Below are positions 47,301 to 53,717 of a DNA stretch of 64,000 nt, piece after piece. The DNA comes from Terebella lapidaria (taxonomy: Eukaryota > Annelida > Polychaeta > Terebellida > Terebellidae), in NCBI GenBank assembly GCA_949152475.1, contig OX424556.1, forward strand, positions 53,960,451 through 54,024,450. The letters run 5' to 3'. Position numbers and translations under genes: made by a program. Under the pieces are notes generated by a model. The model had not been told where the DNA came from. It worked only from the letters and a program-made list of their open reading frames with translations, and made no database searches. Each line of letters begins with the position of its first letter. Within the stretch, counting starts at the first letter, position 1.

Positions 47301-50300
47301 CATGCTGATGCATAATAGTACATATGTGTGTAATTTATTCCTACTACCCTACATGGAAGTTTTAGTTACTTATTTCTCAATCCAAGTAAAGGATATGAAC
47401 TTCCAGTATAGATTTCAGCTTGATAAGACCAGTCTTGCTGCCACCAGGTGTGGCACCTGTAACATAAAGCAAACATATACCTGGTAATAAATTCAATTAC
47501 GCACAGGATCTAAATCGAAAATGTACATTCACAATACAGTTCAAAGTAGGATTGAGACATGCTGGCCGCTAATTGTACTAAAAGTGCCCTCTATGGTATT
47601 ATTATTGGTCATAATTTCTGAGCGCCACCTGTATATGTGAGACACTGTGGTGTGAAGTGGAAGGGTTCATCCGTGGGCTGGGTGGCGAAGAGGTCCTCCT
47701 GAGATGAACTGGACGCAGTGATGTCATCTACAGCCTCCTCAGGGTCATCGTCATGGAAACCGTGGATTGGCGGGACCACAATCTGCTGCTTCTGAAATTG
47801 TATGTCAGACTTGACAAAAAATTTCCCTGCTGAAAACAGTCAATCTTTATTACATCTTATGAGACATTAATCATATCTGCTGCTTTTTTTTAGTCAACAG
47901 TGGCATATGTCTGACAATGTCTGACAATATGGTCAGATATTTAAAATTTACTCATAAATGAATTTCATTCACACGGTACAAAATGGAGTAAAATACTTGT
48001 TATAGAATGCAAAATTCATAGGCATTTTTTGGTGTCAATGCTACATGTGCCAGTACACGATTGTCGCCATCAAAACCTGACCTGTTTTGTGACATGTTGA
48101 GAGCTTGGATGACTTTGAGGGACGGATTGTCTGGCTGACACTGGGGTCTTGAACAGTGGCTTTGTGAGCCTGACAGTGAAATAAAGCATCATTCATCAGG
48201 ATTTCCATAAATTTGACTAAAAAGAAGAGTCACTTGATACTATGAAGGTACATTTGTCATCTTGTTTGTAAAAAAAAATTATTTATTTTGTAGAAAGTTG
48301 CACAGTTACTCTTGTTTAATCTTGTGAATTTGATATCTTAAATGCAAGCTGATGCTCCAGCCTTAGTCATATTTCATTTTCTTCAACTATGTCTAGTCAT
48401 AAAGAAACAATATGTCAGTAAACATACCAGAAACATACCAATAGCAGAAACATAATTAAAGTTTAGTTATTTTGTTATTTTGGTTTGCGAAGTTTTTCCG
48501 ATTCGAGTGACTAGATTGCACATGCAATATGACTAGAATTTAGTATCAATGTGAGATTATAAACAACAGTTACTGGGCGATTTAGCAGCCAGTTATTCGA
48601 GTTTTCTAAAAAATGCTAGTTGTCTGCGGTTAACCTATCAATCGTACAGTACAAGCCCTAGTTCCAACCACCATGATGAACGGTATCTGTCAACTCGCGT
48701 ATGATAAATCTGGGTTTGGTTTTTTTCCGTTTTGACGGACGATTTTATCGTGAATCCAATAATTCGAACATTTCAAAATTTAATTATTTTTAGCTGTTCG
48801 AACTAATTGAATAAATACGGTACTGTAAATAACGCATTTTTTGCGGTAATGTAATTTTCACCGATTTCGCAGATTGCTGTGCATTACTGTGAAATCATTA
48901 CTGTGAAAATAAATTACGATATATAGGCTATATACCACCGACACCTGTTGCGATAATGAGTGAATGAGAGAGATTGTATGTCCTCTATGGCGTCATTAAC
49001 AGCAACACATGTTTCAGCCTGCTGTTCTGTCAAACCGGGCTGGTTCGGACTCGGAAGGCATGCGCCCGCTTTGGGCTCCTTGAATTCCGGGTTTGCAGAT
49101 TTTAGCCAACGAAACATTGTTAGTGATCAATGACAAACACAAATTATGATCGATGGATTGAAACATGCCTTATTTTAGCAGAAAACATTCTAAACGGGAC
49201 TAGTTAATTGTCAAGTAATGGAGATAAAAGGAAGTCACATATCGAGTAATCGAGAGAATTGGGCACTCGCGTGAAGCAAGTGACACTGGCGAGTTGAAGA
49301 TAGCAGATTTTCTGGGGCAAGCGAGCACTGATAATTAATTATTGCTTGATTTCGTTACTATAAAAACTTTCCCACGGTCCAGAAACCGCAAAATTTTCAT
49401 ACCGCGAAGTAGTTTTGATATCGAAACTGCGAAATTTGCATCACGTCAAATATTCATGATTTACAGTGTCATGTTTTGAGCACACTCACCGCTGTGATGT
49501 AACAAGTTGTGATGGAGGAACCACTCCAACATTGGCTGCATTGTAGTTTCTTTGAATTTTTTGACTCTGTACCTGGCCTGTAATACACATAAAATATATT
49601 CCTGAATACAGAACGATTTGAGAAATCTACTTCTTGGGAATGTATTCGATTAAATGTCAATCAATGGTGGAATTGTGATTTCAACATAATAGCCCATTGG
49701 TTTACTCAATTTTTATTTATTTCATTTATTTAAAATGGTCTGTAATGTGTATTGAACTTTCACTACAATTTAAACTTCACAGGTTTTGACTCACTTTGAC
49801 GCCGTTGACTAATTGGATCTACAGGCTCGGAGGTTGCTGGGAACTGGGAGGACTCGGGGGCTGACCTGTCGAAACTCTGCTGGCTGGCCGTAGCGCTATT
49901 ACCCCTGTATGGCACTCGGAAAGCTTGCGAGAGAAGCAGGTCCTGACTGGCGGCGGGGGCTGCAGGCAGGGCTGCTGAGGGTCTGGTCCAACCTCTTGGA
50001 GCTGGGGCTTGGGCCTGCTCTCTGTGCAGTGAGCATTGGGCATGTTTTGTTTTTTTTATCATGGTCAGATCAAATGAACATGCGAATTTCTGAAATTTGT
50101 CAACAACATCTCATGAAAGCATATGCAAGAAAAGATTAGCTTTCAGCCACACATAGTCTTATTTCCCATCTACATTCATTTATACCATAGCCCACAGGTT
50201 ATATACATTTTGAGGGATAAAATATACAGCCTTGGACCCGTGTCGCGTCTTACCGTCTTTGTTCTAAAACTCACCTTGTTTGTTTTTGGGTTCCTTCCCC

Positions 50301-50339
50301 AAAAAAGAACAAGTCCAGGTTGTCCACATCAAAGTTCAT
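16632..50339 (-). CDS. HFM1: HFM1/MER3 meiotic ATP-dependent DNA helicase, complete 37-exon gene
   Basis: Ski2-like superfamily-2 helicase needed in other animals for meiotic crossover formation; nuclear. Exons 5' to 3': 50339-50275, 50021-49795, 49577-49490, 48169-48082, 47791-47629, ~47456-47430, 47126-47062, 46916-46781, 43339-43188, 43086-43006, 42837-42667, 42487-42441, 42297-42144, 41973-41841, 41509-41408, 41284-41139, 40910-40863, 40720-40674, 40498-40317, 40115-40032, 38078-37993, 37912-37806, 37719-37672, 37565-37468, 37177-37046, 36893-36808, 36583-36500, 29629-29472, 29198-29098, 26521-26436, 26334-26238, 26120-25927, 25729-25291, 25127-25088, 18393-17524, 17383-16997, 16692-16632. 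All phases join, giving about 1,755-1,760 residues, longer than vertebrate HFM1 (about 1,435) because of a long C-terminal tail. The least certain exon is 6 (27 or 12 bp). About 85% of the gene span is intron, mostly transposons. Confidence 0.93.
18447..18656. repeat. DIRS element 1 terminal inverted repeat, gene-3' copy
   Basis: About 210 bp, inverted copy at 24717-24926. It includes GTGACGTCACACCGGTCATA and ends at GCCGCCATTAATTTG. The outermost ~40 bp beyond it (18407-18446) is unique to this end and is copied in the internal complementary region. Confidence 0.9.
18701..18798. repeat. DIRS element 1 internal complementary region
   Basis: The first half is the complement of the 18407 end (ACAAGTTAAAACTTCC) and the second half the complement of the 24943 end (TATTTATTGCCATACC). 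The junction shows the element ends are GGAAGTTTTAAC and GGCAATAAATA. In DIRS elements this region templates circular-junction formation. Confidence 0.88.
19139..22465 (-). CDS. DIRS element 1 tyrosine recombinase in a long frame overlapping RT
   Basis: An 1108-codon frame open from a GTG overlapping the gag stop to TAA at 19139. The last ~350 residues are the tyrosine recombinase: SAM-like N-terminal segment ([12 protein letters not shown]), first catalytic Arg in [13 protein letters not shown]-x-x-R in [11 protein letters not shown], and the nucleophile Tyr in FTSFYLREL. The first ~220 codons are Gly/Arg/Gln-rich ([10 protein letters not shown]). The middle lies over the RT/RH gene in another frame and stays open for about 2.2 kb; whether that part is translated is unknown. 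Confidence 0.85.
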   Translation of the reverse strand: MKKEADEKAAKSSTSNALLSQSKSLERLTQQMVSAFKKPQPPTQQAQPQQQPGRGRGRARGRASGLPFRGAPAGSTRGDRGRGRGRGCGEAPKPAGEKKPGTYSFGFRAGSFARVSRRAAWSARFGRYSFFRRARRSSFNSVLERVGAARGLPLGRLDAPSRIRPEIREIATVIARPKGFHSSKRSGTPPCSPRGDNGDDRETSDRTCSRGHSRVLQRVVCGSQSVGGLETSDRSFSVEQVPNRADVFHGNAGASSFSHASRFVGGNDRSQRCLFPYSNETCSSQIPEISLSRPRMAVSGAPVRIIDSAVDFHHGGSGSPDSRPQAGDFHPPVSRRLANPAPLSRNADRPSTVCGKSMLTDGVQNQPKKVRLVTASGLRLLGVSLSDYLRDCFADAGSSVKIIRAVRRVPSSHSTDGQTLAVPSRDASFHGKVSSVGPPAHAAYSAASTLPMVPGHGRQIPARAGLSGSRFPSAMVAGSRQSAPRVVIPPAASIQARIYGCQYGRLGRSLGRQRGLGHLVFVSAGMAHKPVGTGGRVLGSQALGNTFPQSGCVGGHRQLHGSRLHQQAGRYEVPVAVPSRYRPPALVSRPGYFAFREAYPWSYECLGGPPLPEGPGPGHGVESFPQGIPVSLRPMGHADGRFVCDPVEPQTSFVCVSHSRSHGHVSGCDVDVLGGHVRICLPPSGVVGQGDRQVSDSPVSPPADCSVSVAEVVVPGPSGVDSRLPSSASGSVGPPQTTSLQHVSSGSRKSETSCLDIVERCFRKKGFSREVSARIARSNRKSSLAVYQSKWTSFCAWCRRRKVSPFRVDAPLISEFLLKKFNEGRAPSTIAGYRTAIAKTLKPKLGIDFGHDQGLTALINSFEIERPKARNPVPEWDLSLVLNVLRKDPFEPLERASLKFLTFKTVFLLALASGKRRSELHALSFSKVKWKSDGSSVLLGVIPSFLAKTQLAGTPLLSFSIPALTPSLGPGLEEDAKLCPVRALRIYVNRTRELHLGKRLLFVSYLKDFPNDIRPATISSWIKKCVRFCYEKSQAKKSTCFRVKAHDVRALAASLAFTNKVSLNDVMSACTWKSHNTFTSFYLRELAWEDDSGLQLGRLVAAESIVQL
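20029..22305 (-). CDS. DIRS element 1 reverse transcriptase/RNase H polyprotein
   Basis: 758-codon open frame. RT motifs in order: [42 protein letters not shown], catalytic YLDDW. RNase H follows with [11 protein letters not shown], an acidic residue in [19 protein letters not shown] and [11 protein letters not shown]. After it comes [19 protein letters not shown], a segment always found between RH and recombinase in DIRS elements and usually described as a methyltransferase-like domain; I cannot confirm its active site. The true start is unclear and translation probably follows gag by reinitiation or frameshift. Confidence 0.88.
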   Translation of the reverse strand: MAAAGPEAGPLVCPFVGPLPAAPEEIAVEVEAVAVARLPSPQGKRNRVRIASDSGPDPLLECRGELHGQLVSVDIPSSDEPVGARLTLFWKEWERLGACPWVVSTLRRGFGLKFEKLPPLSPVPRGFTLPNDPERRHVLHEEITAMIEKQAIEPAPGDTPGFYSVLFVVPKASGGWRPVIDLSPLNKFLIVPTFSMETPEQVRSVMPRDSWVVTIDLKDAYFHIPMKPAVRKYLRFLYLGRVWQFRALPFGLSTAPWIFTMVAREVQILAHKQGIFIHQYLDDWLIRHHCRETLIVQAQFVVNLCSRMGFKINQKKSDLSPRRDFVFLGYRYQTTSETVLPTLDRQSKLSVLSEGFLRRIPQTARRWQSLLGMLASTEKLVPLGRLHMRPIQRHLHSQWSQVTGDRSQLVQVSPEVVSHLQWWLDPVNLLRGSSFRRPPPSRHVFTDASMDGWGAHWDDSEVSGTWSSSQQEWHINLLELEAVFLALRHWETHFLNQAVLVATDNSTVVAYINKQGGTKSQSLCQAAIDLLLWCHDRGISLFARHIPGHMNVWADRLSRRGQVQAMEWSLSPRVFQSLCGLWGTPMVDLFATRWNHKLPSFVSPIPDPTAMSVDAMSTSWEGMYAYAYPPAVLLDKVIAKFRTHQCRLLLIAPCLSQRSWFPDLLELIVDFPRQLPDRWDLLKQPRSSMFHQAPASLKLHAWILSSDVSERRDFQGRCPQGSPDQIENLLWQSTNRSGLPSVLGVVAGRLVLSESMLP
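22462..24471 (-). CDS. DIRS element 1 Gag-like protein
   Basis: 669 residues from ATG at 24471. The N-terminus is a Cys/His cluster ([28 protein letters not shown]) of unknown fold. The middle is Pro/Ser-rich and the C-terminal third is more ordered. It stops at 22464-22462 (TGA), directly overlapping the next frame. The homologous product in element 2 (33710-35945) is broken. Presumed structural role by position in DIRS elements; no domain proves it. Confidence 0.8.
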   Translation of the reverse strand: MKCIVCKHYLPKWEVHNACWQCRDTVYCRPTATCELCADWCLDDWKLCLQGLREIQARRFAGCPTPPSPSDSKPRPKASDERKRRLDLQLSNAVCAVSFDLSLYISFSARVPGAARSALGTLAFPQPTGLCGSLLAPSLLAPRSHASLAERPGFQFPSVFSGSAGSVGHTTVPCARNPSGKRALFPPPGRAPAPGAGIQPKSQGGFRSGSVTPVFRPPVPDFPPVTGPQAVAPLAVAGRDREPMALSCPNPRVSGTPLFPGSPVCSGNNSVHIFQIAEDIQDDSLLSSLPVCSFASSQGMMSFAQVAQGSTGPPEPHDSPVQGTSPTVPPEQRLRGELEAFRAEMLGQWQQFLARFPPPQQPPPPPPSLSLPREDPPSDGESSPPTQPLPGPSGLTLPLKRKAESDQELAQPESDDPLSWGEKLDFVKRVLPGLWPEEHAPPPVKKVARSMISSEMEHPRPSKDALRFPLSAGVRGSMQERIEETVRTNKTAIGAFPSRPSVTDYYTSSELDDRPTTLRRHHPHFSFFKEPKSVDIPWGALAEFQHTVRVGLATDSAMDWLSMATKRAILQCHDQVLNNPDLDRDELAEALLSCASLVTSIGKGVGDKVALDSHALWVSELWRRDAFLSSLRFEVPDQLMTDMRVLHPVIPTSGTRTSLLLPDRSTCVR
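24717..24926. repeat. DIRS element 1 terminal inverted repeat, gene-5' copy
   Basis: Inverted partner of 18447-18656, nearly identical over about 210 bp. The unique outer extension (to 24943, GTGGTATGGCAATAAATA) is also represented in the internal complementary region. Confidence 0.9.
25927..26521 (-). CDS. HFM1: HFM1 exons 30-32 including the Cys/His zinc cluster
   Basis: Exon 32 (25927-26120) encodes [19 protein letters not shown], a compact Cys/His cluster also found after the Sec63 region in vertebrate HFM1 (CNHLCKSKHTCGHDCC there), probably zinc-binding. It is followed by a basic segment ending AKRLK. Exon 30 ([17 protein letters not shown]) and exon 31 join it in phase. Confidence 0.92.
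26757..28810 (+). repeat. Diverged family B array (about 150-bp unit, second subfamily)
   Basis: It begins with the same GACGTCAAGGCCTAAAGATG end as 6848, then about eleven to twelve units with GGGGTCGTCTCGACCC, CTAGACTAGTCTGTCTAG and the palindrome TGCCGAGTCGGCA. It ends with the family 3' module (GGTTCTTCCCTGGTGGCATA). It lies in the HFM1 exon 29-30 intron. The series of minus-strand frames with [12 protein letters not shown] is repeat translation. Confidence 0.85.
28811..29045. repeat. Short ATATGTCTGACCA repeats and A-rich tract
   Basis: Three to four degenerate copies of ATATGTCTGACCA (28827-28875) are followed by an A-rich tract near 28950-28975. Related ATATGTCTGACAATG text occurs at 47908. 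Confidence 0.6.
29098..40910 (-). CDS. HFM1: HFM1 exons 17-29: winged-helix and Sec63-type region
   Basis: Exons 17-20 carry [10 protein letters not shown] and the [12 protein letters not shown] helix typical of the winged-helix part. Exons 21-27 match the Sec63/ratchet region of HFM1 ([24 protein letters not shown]). Exons 28-29 carry the C-terminal beta-domain ([21 protein letters not shown]). Exons are 48-182 bp. The exon 27-28 intron holds the decayed DIRS element and the exon 20-21 intron a family A element. Confidence 0.92.
29654..29921. repeat. DIRS element 2 terminal inverted repeat, gene-3' copy
   Basis: Inverted copy at 36186-36428. It contains GGTTTCTTGACGAAACCTGA and AAATTTTTTAATGGCA, each itself a small palindrome. 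Confidence 0.88.
29960..30053. repeat. DIRS element 2 internal complementary region
   Basis: It joins the complement of both element ends across CAGGTTAAAACTTCC/TATTTATGTCCACAC, defining the element termini. Confidence 0.85.
30439..31614 (-). pseudogene. DIRS element 2 tyrosine recombinase, broken
   Basis: Three fragments (31614-30946, 30930-30664, 30663-30439) match the recombinase of element 1. Stops or shifts lie between them near 30940 and 30663. The catalytic H-x-x-R reads ARDVR, so the His is replaced by Arg; the [11 protein letters not shown]rg and the FVSFYCREL Tyr remain. Confidence 0.82.
31449..33900 (-). pseudogene. DIRS element 2 RT/RNase H, with in-frame stops
   Basis: RT motifs are recognisable ([32 protein letters not shown]) but stops follow DLKDA (near 32897), YLDD (near 32708) and FLGY (near 32572). 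The RNase H part (32423 down to 31449) is still open, with [23 protein letters not shown] and [11 protein letters not shown] and the [13 protein letters not shown] module. Confidence 0.82.
33710..35945 (-). pseudogene. DIRS element 2 gag, frameshifted
   Basis: The start [13 protein letters not shown] is at about 35942, but the frame shifts within about 15 codons and continues in a neighbouring frame (35905-35396, [17 protein letters not shown]). It shifts again near 35400-35000 into the frame 35023-33710, and once more near 33880. Each break is a small indel relative to the element 1 product. Confidence 0.8.
36186..36428. repeat. DIRS element 2 terminal inverted repeat, gene-5' copy
   Basis: Partner of 29654-29921 with a few mismatches (for example TGCAGTTAGG against TGCAGTCAGG in complement). 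It ends at GGACATGAATA. Confidence 0.88.
38118..39932 (+). mobile_element. Family A element, copy 3, in HFM1 intron 20
   Basis: AGGTTACCGGAC 38138-38149 and GTCCGGTAACCT 39918-39929 bracket about eight 136-bp core units and one tail with GGCCGCCATTTTG. It is antisense to HFM1 and closely related to copy 1 (936-2510), with the same early unit order. Confidence 0.85.
40149..40212. mobile_element. DIRS end remnant
   Basis: TTTGAAAGCCATTTAAGATT followed by ACCCAAAAGTG, AGGTCAAAGTG and ATCAATAA matches the terminal repeat of DIRS element 2 (36370-36428) with several differences. No other part of an element remains. It sits about 33 bp upstream of the exon 20 acceptor. Confidence 0.7.
41139..46916 (-). 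CDS. HFM1: HFM1 exons 8-16: RecA-like helicase core
   Basis: Walker [10 protein letters not shown] (exon 8, about residue 251), MAPMKALC motif Ia (exon 9), DEVH box split between exons 10 and 11, SAT motif III (exon 11), FCATRKG motif IV (exon 14), HHAG (exon 15), TSTLAMGVN motif V and [10 protein letters not shown] motif VI (exon 16). All catalytic motifs of an active Ski2-like ATPase are intact, ending near residue 615. Intron 8 contains a 3.1-kb family A element; the other introns here are short. Confidence 0.95.
41290..41324. repeat. CAAT microsatellite
   Basis: Eight to nine tandem CAAT copies in HFM1 intron 15. Confidence 0.9.
43355..46437 (+). mobile_element. Family A element, copy 4, in HFM1 intron 8
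   Basis: Leading palindrome TTAGCCCAAGGGCTAA (43355-43370), AGGTTACCGGAC 43374-43385 and GTCCGGTAACCT 46423-46434. About fourteen core units are followed by three successive tail copies (45235-45500, 45600-45860, 45955-46435), the first two lacking the terminal palindrome. The microsatellite is GGAC-type. At 3.1 kb it is the largest copy here. It is antisense to HFM1. Confidence 0.85.
46438..46780. other. AT-rich HFM1 intron sequence
   Basis: AT-rich DNA between the family A element and exon 8; no repeat or exon recognised. Confidence 0.4.
47062..50339 (-). CDS. HFM1: HFM1 exons 1-7: start and disordered N-terminus
   Basis: ATG at 50339-50337 begins [16 protein letters not shown], resembling the LENLFFE-type acidic/aromatic start of vertebrate HFM1. 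Exon 2 is Pro/Ala/Ser-rich and exons 3-5 are Gln/Ser and Asp/Glu-rich, all likely disordered. Exon 7 encodes [20 protein letters not shown], the conserved lead-in (FPYFNY, Q-motif region) to the helicase core. An open frame at 48914-49117 within intron 3 is not needed: exon 3 to exon 4 already join in phase. Confidence 0.85.
48170..49489. other. HFM1 intron 3
   Basis: 1.3 kb, mostly unremarkable. Around 48820-48905 and 49365-49480 it has palindromic CGCGAA/TTCGCG-like and TACTGTAAA-like strings that may be decayed relatives of the MITE at 50459. The 67-codon minus frame at 48914-49117 has no supporting splice sites that I can see. Confidence 0.4.
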
Positions 50340-50458
50340 CTTGTCAAGTACTTTGTGACATCAGGAGAATAGTATCTACTGTAACTGGAGAGCTATTTGA
50401 AGGGAAATGAGAGGAGTACTTGTATGAGTAACATTCATGTACAGTTCATGTTCCACAT

Positions 50459-50690
50459 TACTGTAAAACCACAAATTATTCACGACCTTTTATCATGTTC
50501 ATTTTCGCGCATTTCGCGAATCCAGAAAATCATGAAATTAAATGGACGCGAAACATTTCTGATGACAACCCACATTGTTATGAAGAAATTGTTTAAGATG
50601 GCCAAACCGCGAAAATTAAACGGCCACGAATATGACCTGATCGCAAAATCGCGAAAATTTGGGGCAGTGAACTTGAATGGCTTTACAGTA
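50459..50690. mobile_element. MITE with TACTGTAAA termini
   Basis: A 232-bp element beginning TACTGTAAAACC and ending GGCTTTACAGTA, with internal inverted CGCGAAA/TTTCGCG strings (CATTTCGCGAATCC against AAAATCGCGAAAATT). It is flanked by TA-rich sequence, consistent with a TA target. It lies about 120 bp upstream of the HFM1 start codon, so it could overlap the promoter or 5' UTR. Confidence 0.6.
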
Positions 50691-50984
50691 TACATGTACA
50701 TGCAAGTTCAGTTTGGTCATTCAGGGTCCTCTGATATTAAGCATGTTCACGACATAAATAATCAGATAGACACAGACTGGAAATTAGGTTGAGGCATATA
50801 GTTTCCAGATTATCAGATGTCAGTCAGGTTTATGCCAAGGTCAATAAAAGTTGTTCCAATGTTGTTATTCACCTTGGGTTTCTGTTGGCTACATCATCAG
50901 TATCATCCCACTATATAATATTATATCAGGCTCTCCGCGTCACTCAGGCTGGCCTACTAGTAACCAACCGCGTGAACCGGGATA

Positions 50985-51230
50985 GGGCAGGCCAGAGCTG
51001 TCTAGTAAGAGAGTTGTGACAATGACCGTTCGAGAGTTTAGTGTGATTCACCATTTTTTTGTCCAAAAGAAGCTTTGCATCGGCTGAAACGACCTTTCAG
51101 CCCGAGGTATTCATGATATCAATGGAGCTTTGTGTGGGGTATTGTTGTTTTCCGTCAAACGTGATTGGACAAAAAATGGCGCCTATCACGTCATTGTCGT
51201 AACTCTTACTAGACAGCTCTGGGGCAGGCT
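50985..51230. repeat. Fold-back repeat with about 100-bp nested arms
   Basis: Left arm CAGAGCTGTCTAGTAAGAG (about 50992) pairs with CTCTTACTAGACAGCTCTG (about 51206). Inside, CACCATTTTTTTGTCC pairs with GGACAAAAAATGG. The arms are interrupted by small indels. No coding. Confidence 0.65.
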
Positions 51231-51271
51231 ACTGAGAATGCGTGTCATGAGAGATATATTCTACTCCGGGA

Positions 51272-51343
51272 CTAGACCCAGGTGTCCCACTCTCTCGAGC
51301 GCCGAAGGACTCGCGCTCGAGAGAGTGGGACACCTGCGTCTAG
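51272..51343. repeat. Near-perfect 31-bp hairpin
   Basis: Arms 51272-51302 and 51313-51343 with one mismatch and a 10-base loop (CGAAGGACTC). The core is GTGTCCCACTCTCTCGAG on one side and its complement on the other. Direct TCCGGGA repeats flank it (51265 and 51350), possibly a target duplication. Confidence 0.85.
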
Positions 51344-51543
51344 GCCTAATCCGGGAGGCGGGACTGTCTCAGCCTCAGCGCCCGTAGTGTAAGTTGCAAT
51401 GACTGATTCAGGCTGCAGACAGCAGTCTGACTCTGAAGCTAGCCGGCGTTGCTCCCTCTTGAACTAGAGACAGGAGGTTGACAGTTCAAGAGAACTGTTA
51501 TTGTTAACCCCTTGGGCGCGTTTCTTTGTGTCAGGTTTAATGT

Positions 51544-51602
51544 AAACTTTGTCAACTTTTTAAACCTTGGAATTTCCAAGGTTGAAAAAGTTGACAAAGT
51601 TT
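51544..51602. repeat. 29-bp-arm palindrome
   Basis: AAACTTTGTCAACTTTTT is mirrored by AAAAAGTTGACAAAGTTT around CCTTGGAATTTCCAAGG, with one mismatch. It sits at the inner edge of the left long inverted repeat. Confidence 0.85.
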
Positions 51603-53140
51603 GTGAACCTTTTCAACCTTTTCTTTAGCTAGAAACTGATAACAGAAAGTGAAACTGCTTGCATATGAAGCCTAGTAACTGTTGTCATCATATAACATAA
51701 ATTGAGGAGTTTTGCACAGCAACCTTTATGCAGTCAGACTTTCCAACAATGGTACTGTTTGGAAAAACGGTCCTAAAAGATGACATTTTTGATAACATAA
51801 CCACATTTGATAGAATTAGGTACGAGTCCGTCACATTCTGGTTGTGGCGATGTACTGCCACTGGGATGTTCTACAAGGTGTAGTAACTTTTACAATCCTT
51901 TACAATCATTTATAAGAAAATAAATGATGTTATAACTGTCATGTGTCTGTTTCAACCTGTCCAAGATTTCTTTGGATAAACGGTCCGCTTTTTATGATGT
52001 AAACTCACCAGGAGGAACAACGTCTTTTCACGTAAAATGCACGGTGTATGTTATAGCATGCCATAGGCCATAGCATTTTGCCATTAGTCATGCCATACAT
52101 GAATAGTATGATGGGTGTGCATGTTCTTCGAGCAAACATGTGAGAGTGACCTTATATGGGTCGTCAATGTTTCATAATCAATTTGAATGAAATAAAATAA
52201 ACAGCAAACAAATATATCTTCTGGCATCACAAGCCGGTAGTCAGTGCAGAATATGTATGTACTCGGAAATAAAGTATTATGTGCATGCGCTATAACGTCA
52301 TTGATTAGTTAACCAATCACAAAAGAATATAACATCATGGTATAGGGAAACTCCCAAATAAATATCCTTATATGACAATGCACGAGGCACTATGTCATCA
52401 ACTGACCTAGCAAAAAAAATATTCGATTTGTTGACTTGGTTACCAGTAAATCTCTGTGTACATGTACTAGTTAGTATTTGAAAAAAAGAAATGCTGCGCA
52501 TGAAAATTAAAATTTTGGAGGGGCGATCAAAGGATATCATGGATACAAGGTGAAACCCGATTGGTATGTGTACATCATCACCTTACAATTCTCCTGAATC
52601 ACCAATAAATATATTTTTTGCCTTGCCATTTTAATGCCACATCCATCACTTTCCACGATAAAATGTCCTCAGGAATCAATGTAAACAAACCCAATTATCG
52701 TTTACGTCATAATGTGAATGCTCGTGACAAAACGTAATTTTTAATACTTTAGGACCAGTTATCCAGTTGGGACCGCTGAAATGTAGATGAGTGTAATAAA
52801 TTGCAAACCACGTGATGGTATATGCCTACCAGACTCCATGCCCTAACTATCCATTTAAAAACGTTATTTACGTACCCTGTCACGTAAATTGAAAAGCGGA
52901 CCGTTTATCGAGAGAAATCCACATCAAATAAAACACGATACACTTCTAGATGAAATGTCTGTTGTTTCGTTATCCTCTATGCAATACGGATTTTTCTTTT
53001 CCCATATTTGAGGTAACGCTACTGTCAGTACATAGACACAATGCAATTCACAATATCGCCTTATAATTTATTTTACACAGAGCTTTTCTCTGGAAATCGC
53101 CATTTTTCGGACCGTTTATCGAGAGAAGAGTGTAACTTCT
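51603..53140. other. Unassigned AT-rich DNA
   Basis: About 1.5 kb with no coding exon or known repeat that I can support. The phrase GACCGTTTATCGAGAGAA appears twice (about 52900 and 53110) and an inverted relative near 51975. Confidence 0.4.
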
Positions 53141-53217
53141 GGTTTAAAAAGTTCACATTAAACTTTTACATGAAACGCGCACGAATTGTAAACATGGAAT
53201 TCCCCTTAATGTAGGCC

Positions 53218-53625
53218 TAGTCCGCTACAAACAGGGAGGTAATAAAAAGTCAAAATTTAAAAGTTATATCTTGAATATTATCTCTTCAAAATCACATATT
53301 TTATAGAGTAACTGATCAGCATTCTAATACTGAAAAGAAAATAGGGGGTCACCGTGGTGGTTTCTTCGACATATTCGATCAAAAATCACAAACATTTACT
53401 AAAATGACTCAATTTATGGTATTTTTACACATTTTTTTGCCCATATTCACATCTTGCATCTTGTTTTCCAAGAGAACGGATACGGTGACCCCCTCTTTTC
53501 TTTTCAGTTTTAGGATGCTGATCAGTTACTTAAGTATGTCATTTTGAAGCTCTAGATTTTGTTAATACAGTCATTTATTTTGAAAAACTCCTTGACCCTC
53601 TCCCCTCACTGTTTGGAGCGGACTA
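53218..53625. mobile_element. Fold-back MITE with TAGTCCGCT termini
   Basis: Begins TAGTCCGCTACAAACAGGG and ends CACTGTTTGGAGCGGACTA. An inner inverted pair of about 48 bp (GTAACTGATCAGCATTC and its inverse near 53515) extends the arms. It sits between two direct copies of a ~65-bp segment (53145-53210 and 53640-53705). Confidence 0.65.
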
Positions 53626-53717
53626 CCTTAAAAGGTTTAAAAAAAAGTTCACATTAAACTTTTACATGTAACGCGCACGAATTGTAAACATGGAATTCCC
53701 CTTAAAAGGTTTAAAAA

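Noticed and set aside
48914..49117. 67-codon minus-strand frame as an extra HFM1 exon
   Set aside because: Exons 3 and 4 already join in phase with good splice sites; no homology to HFM1.
49795..50021. Separate Pro/Ala-rich gene upstream of HFM1
   Set aside because: Splice sites and phase place it as HFM1 exon 2, between the ATG exon at 50275-50339 and exon 3.
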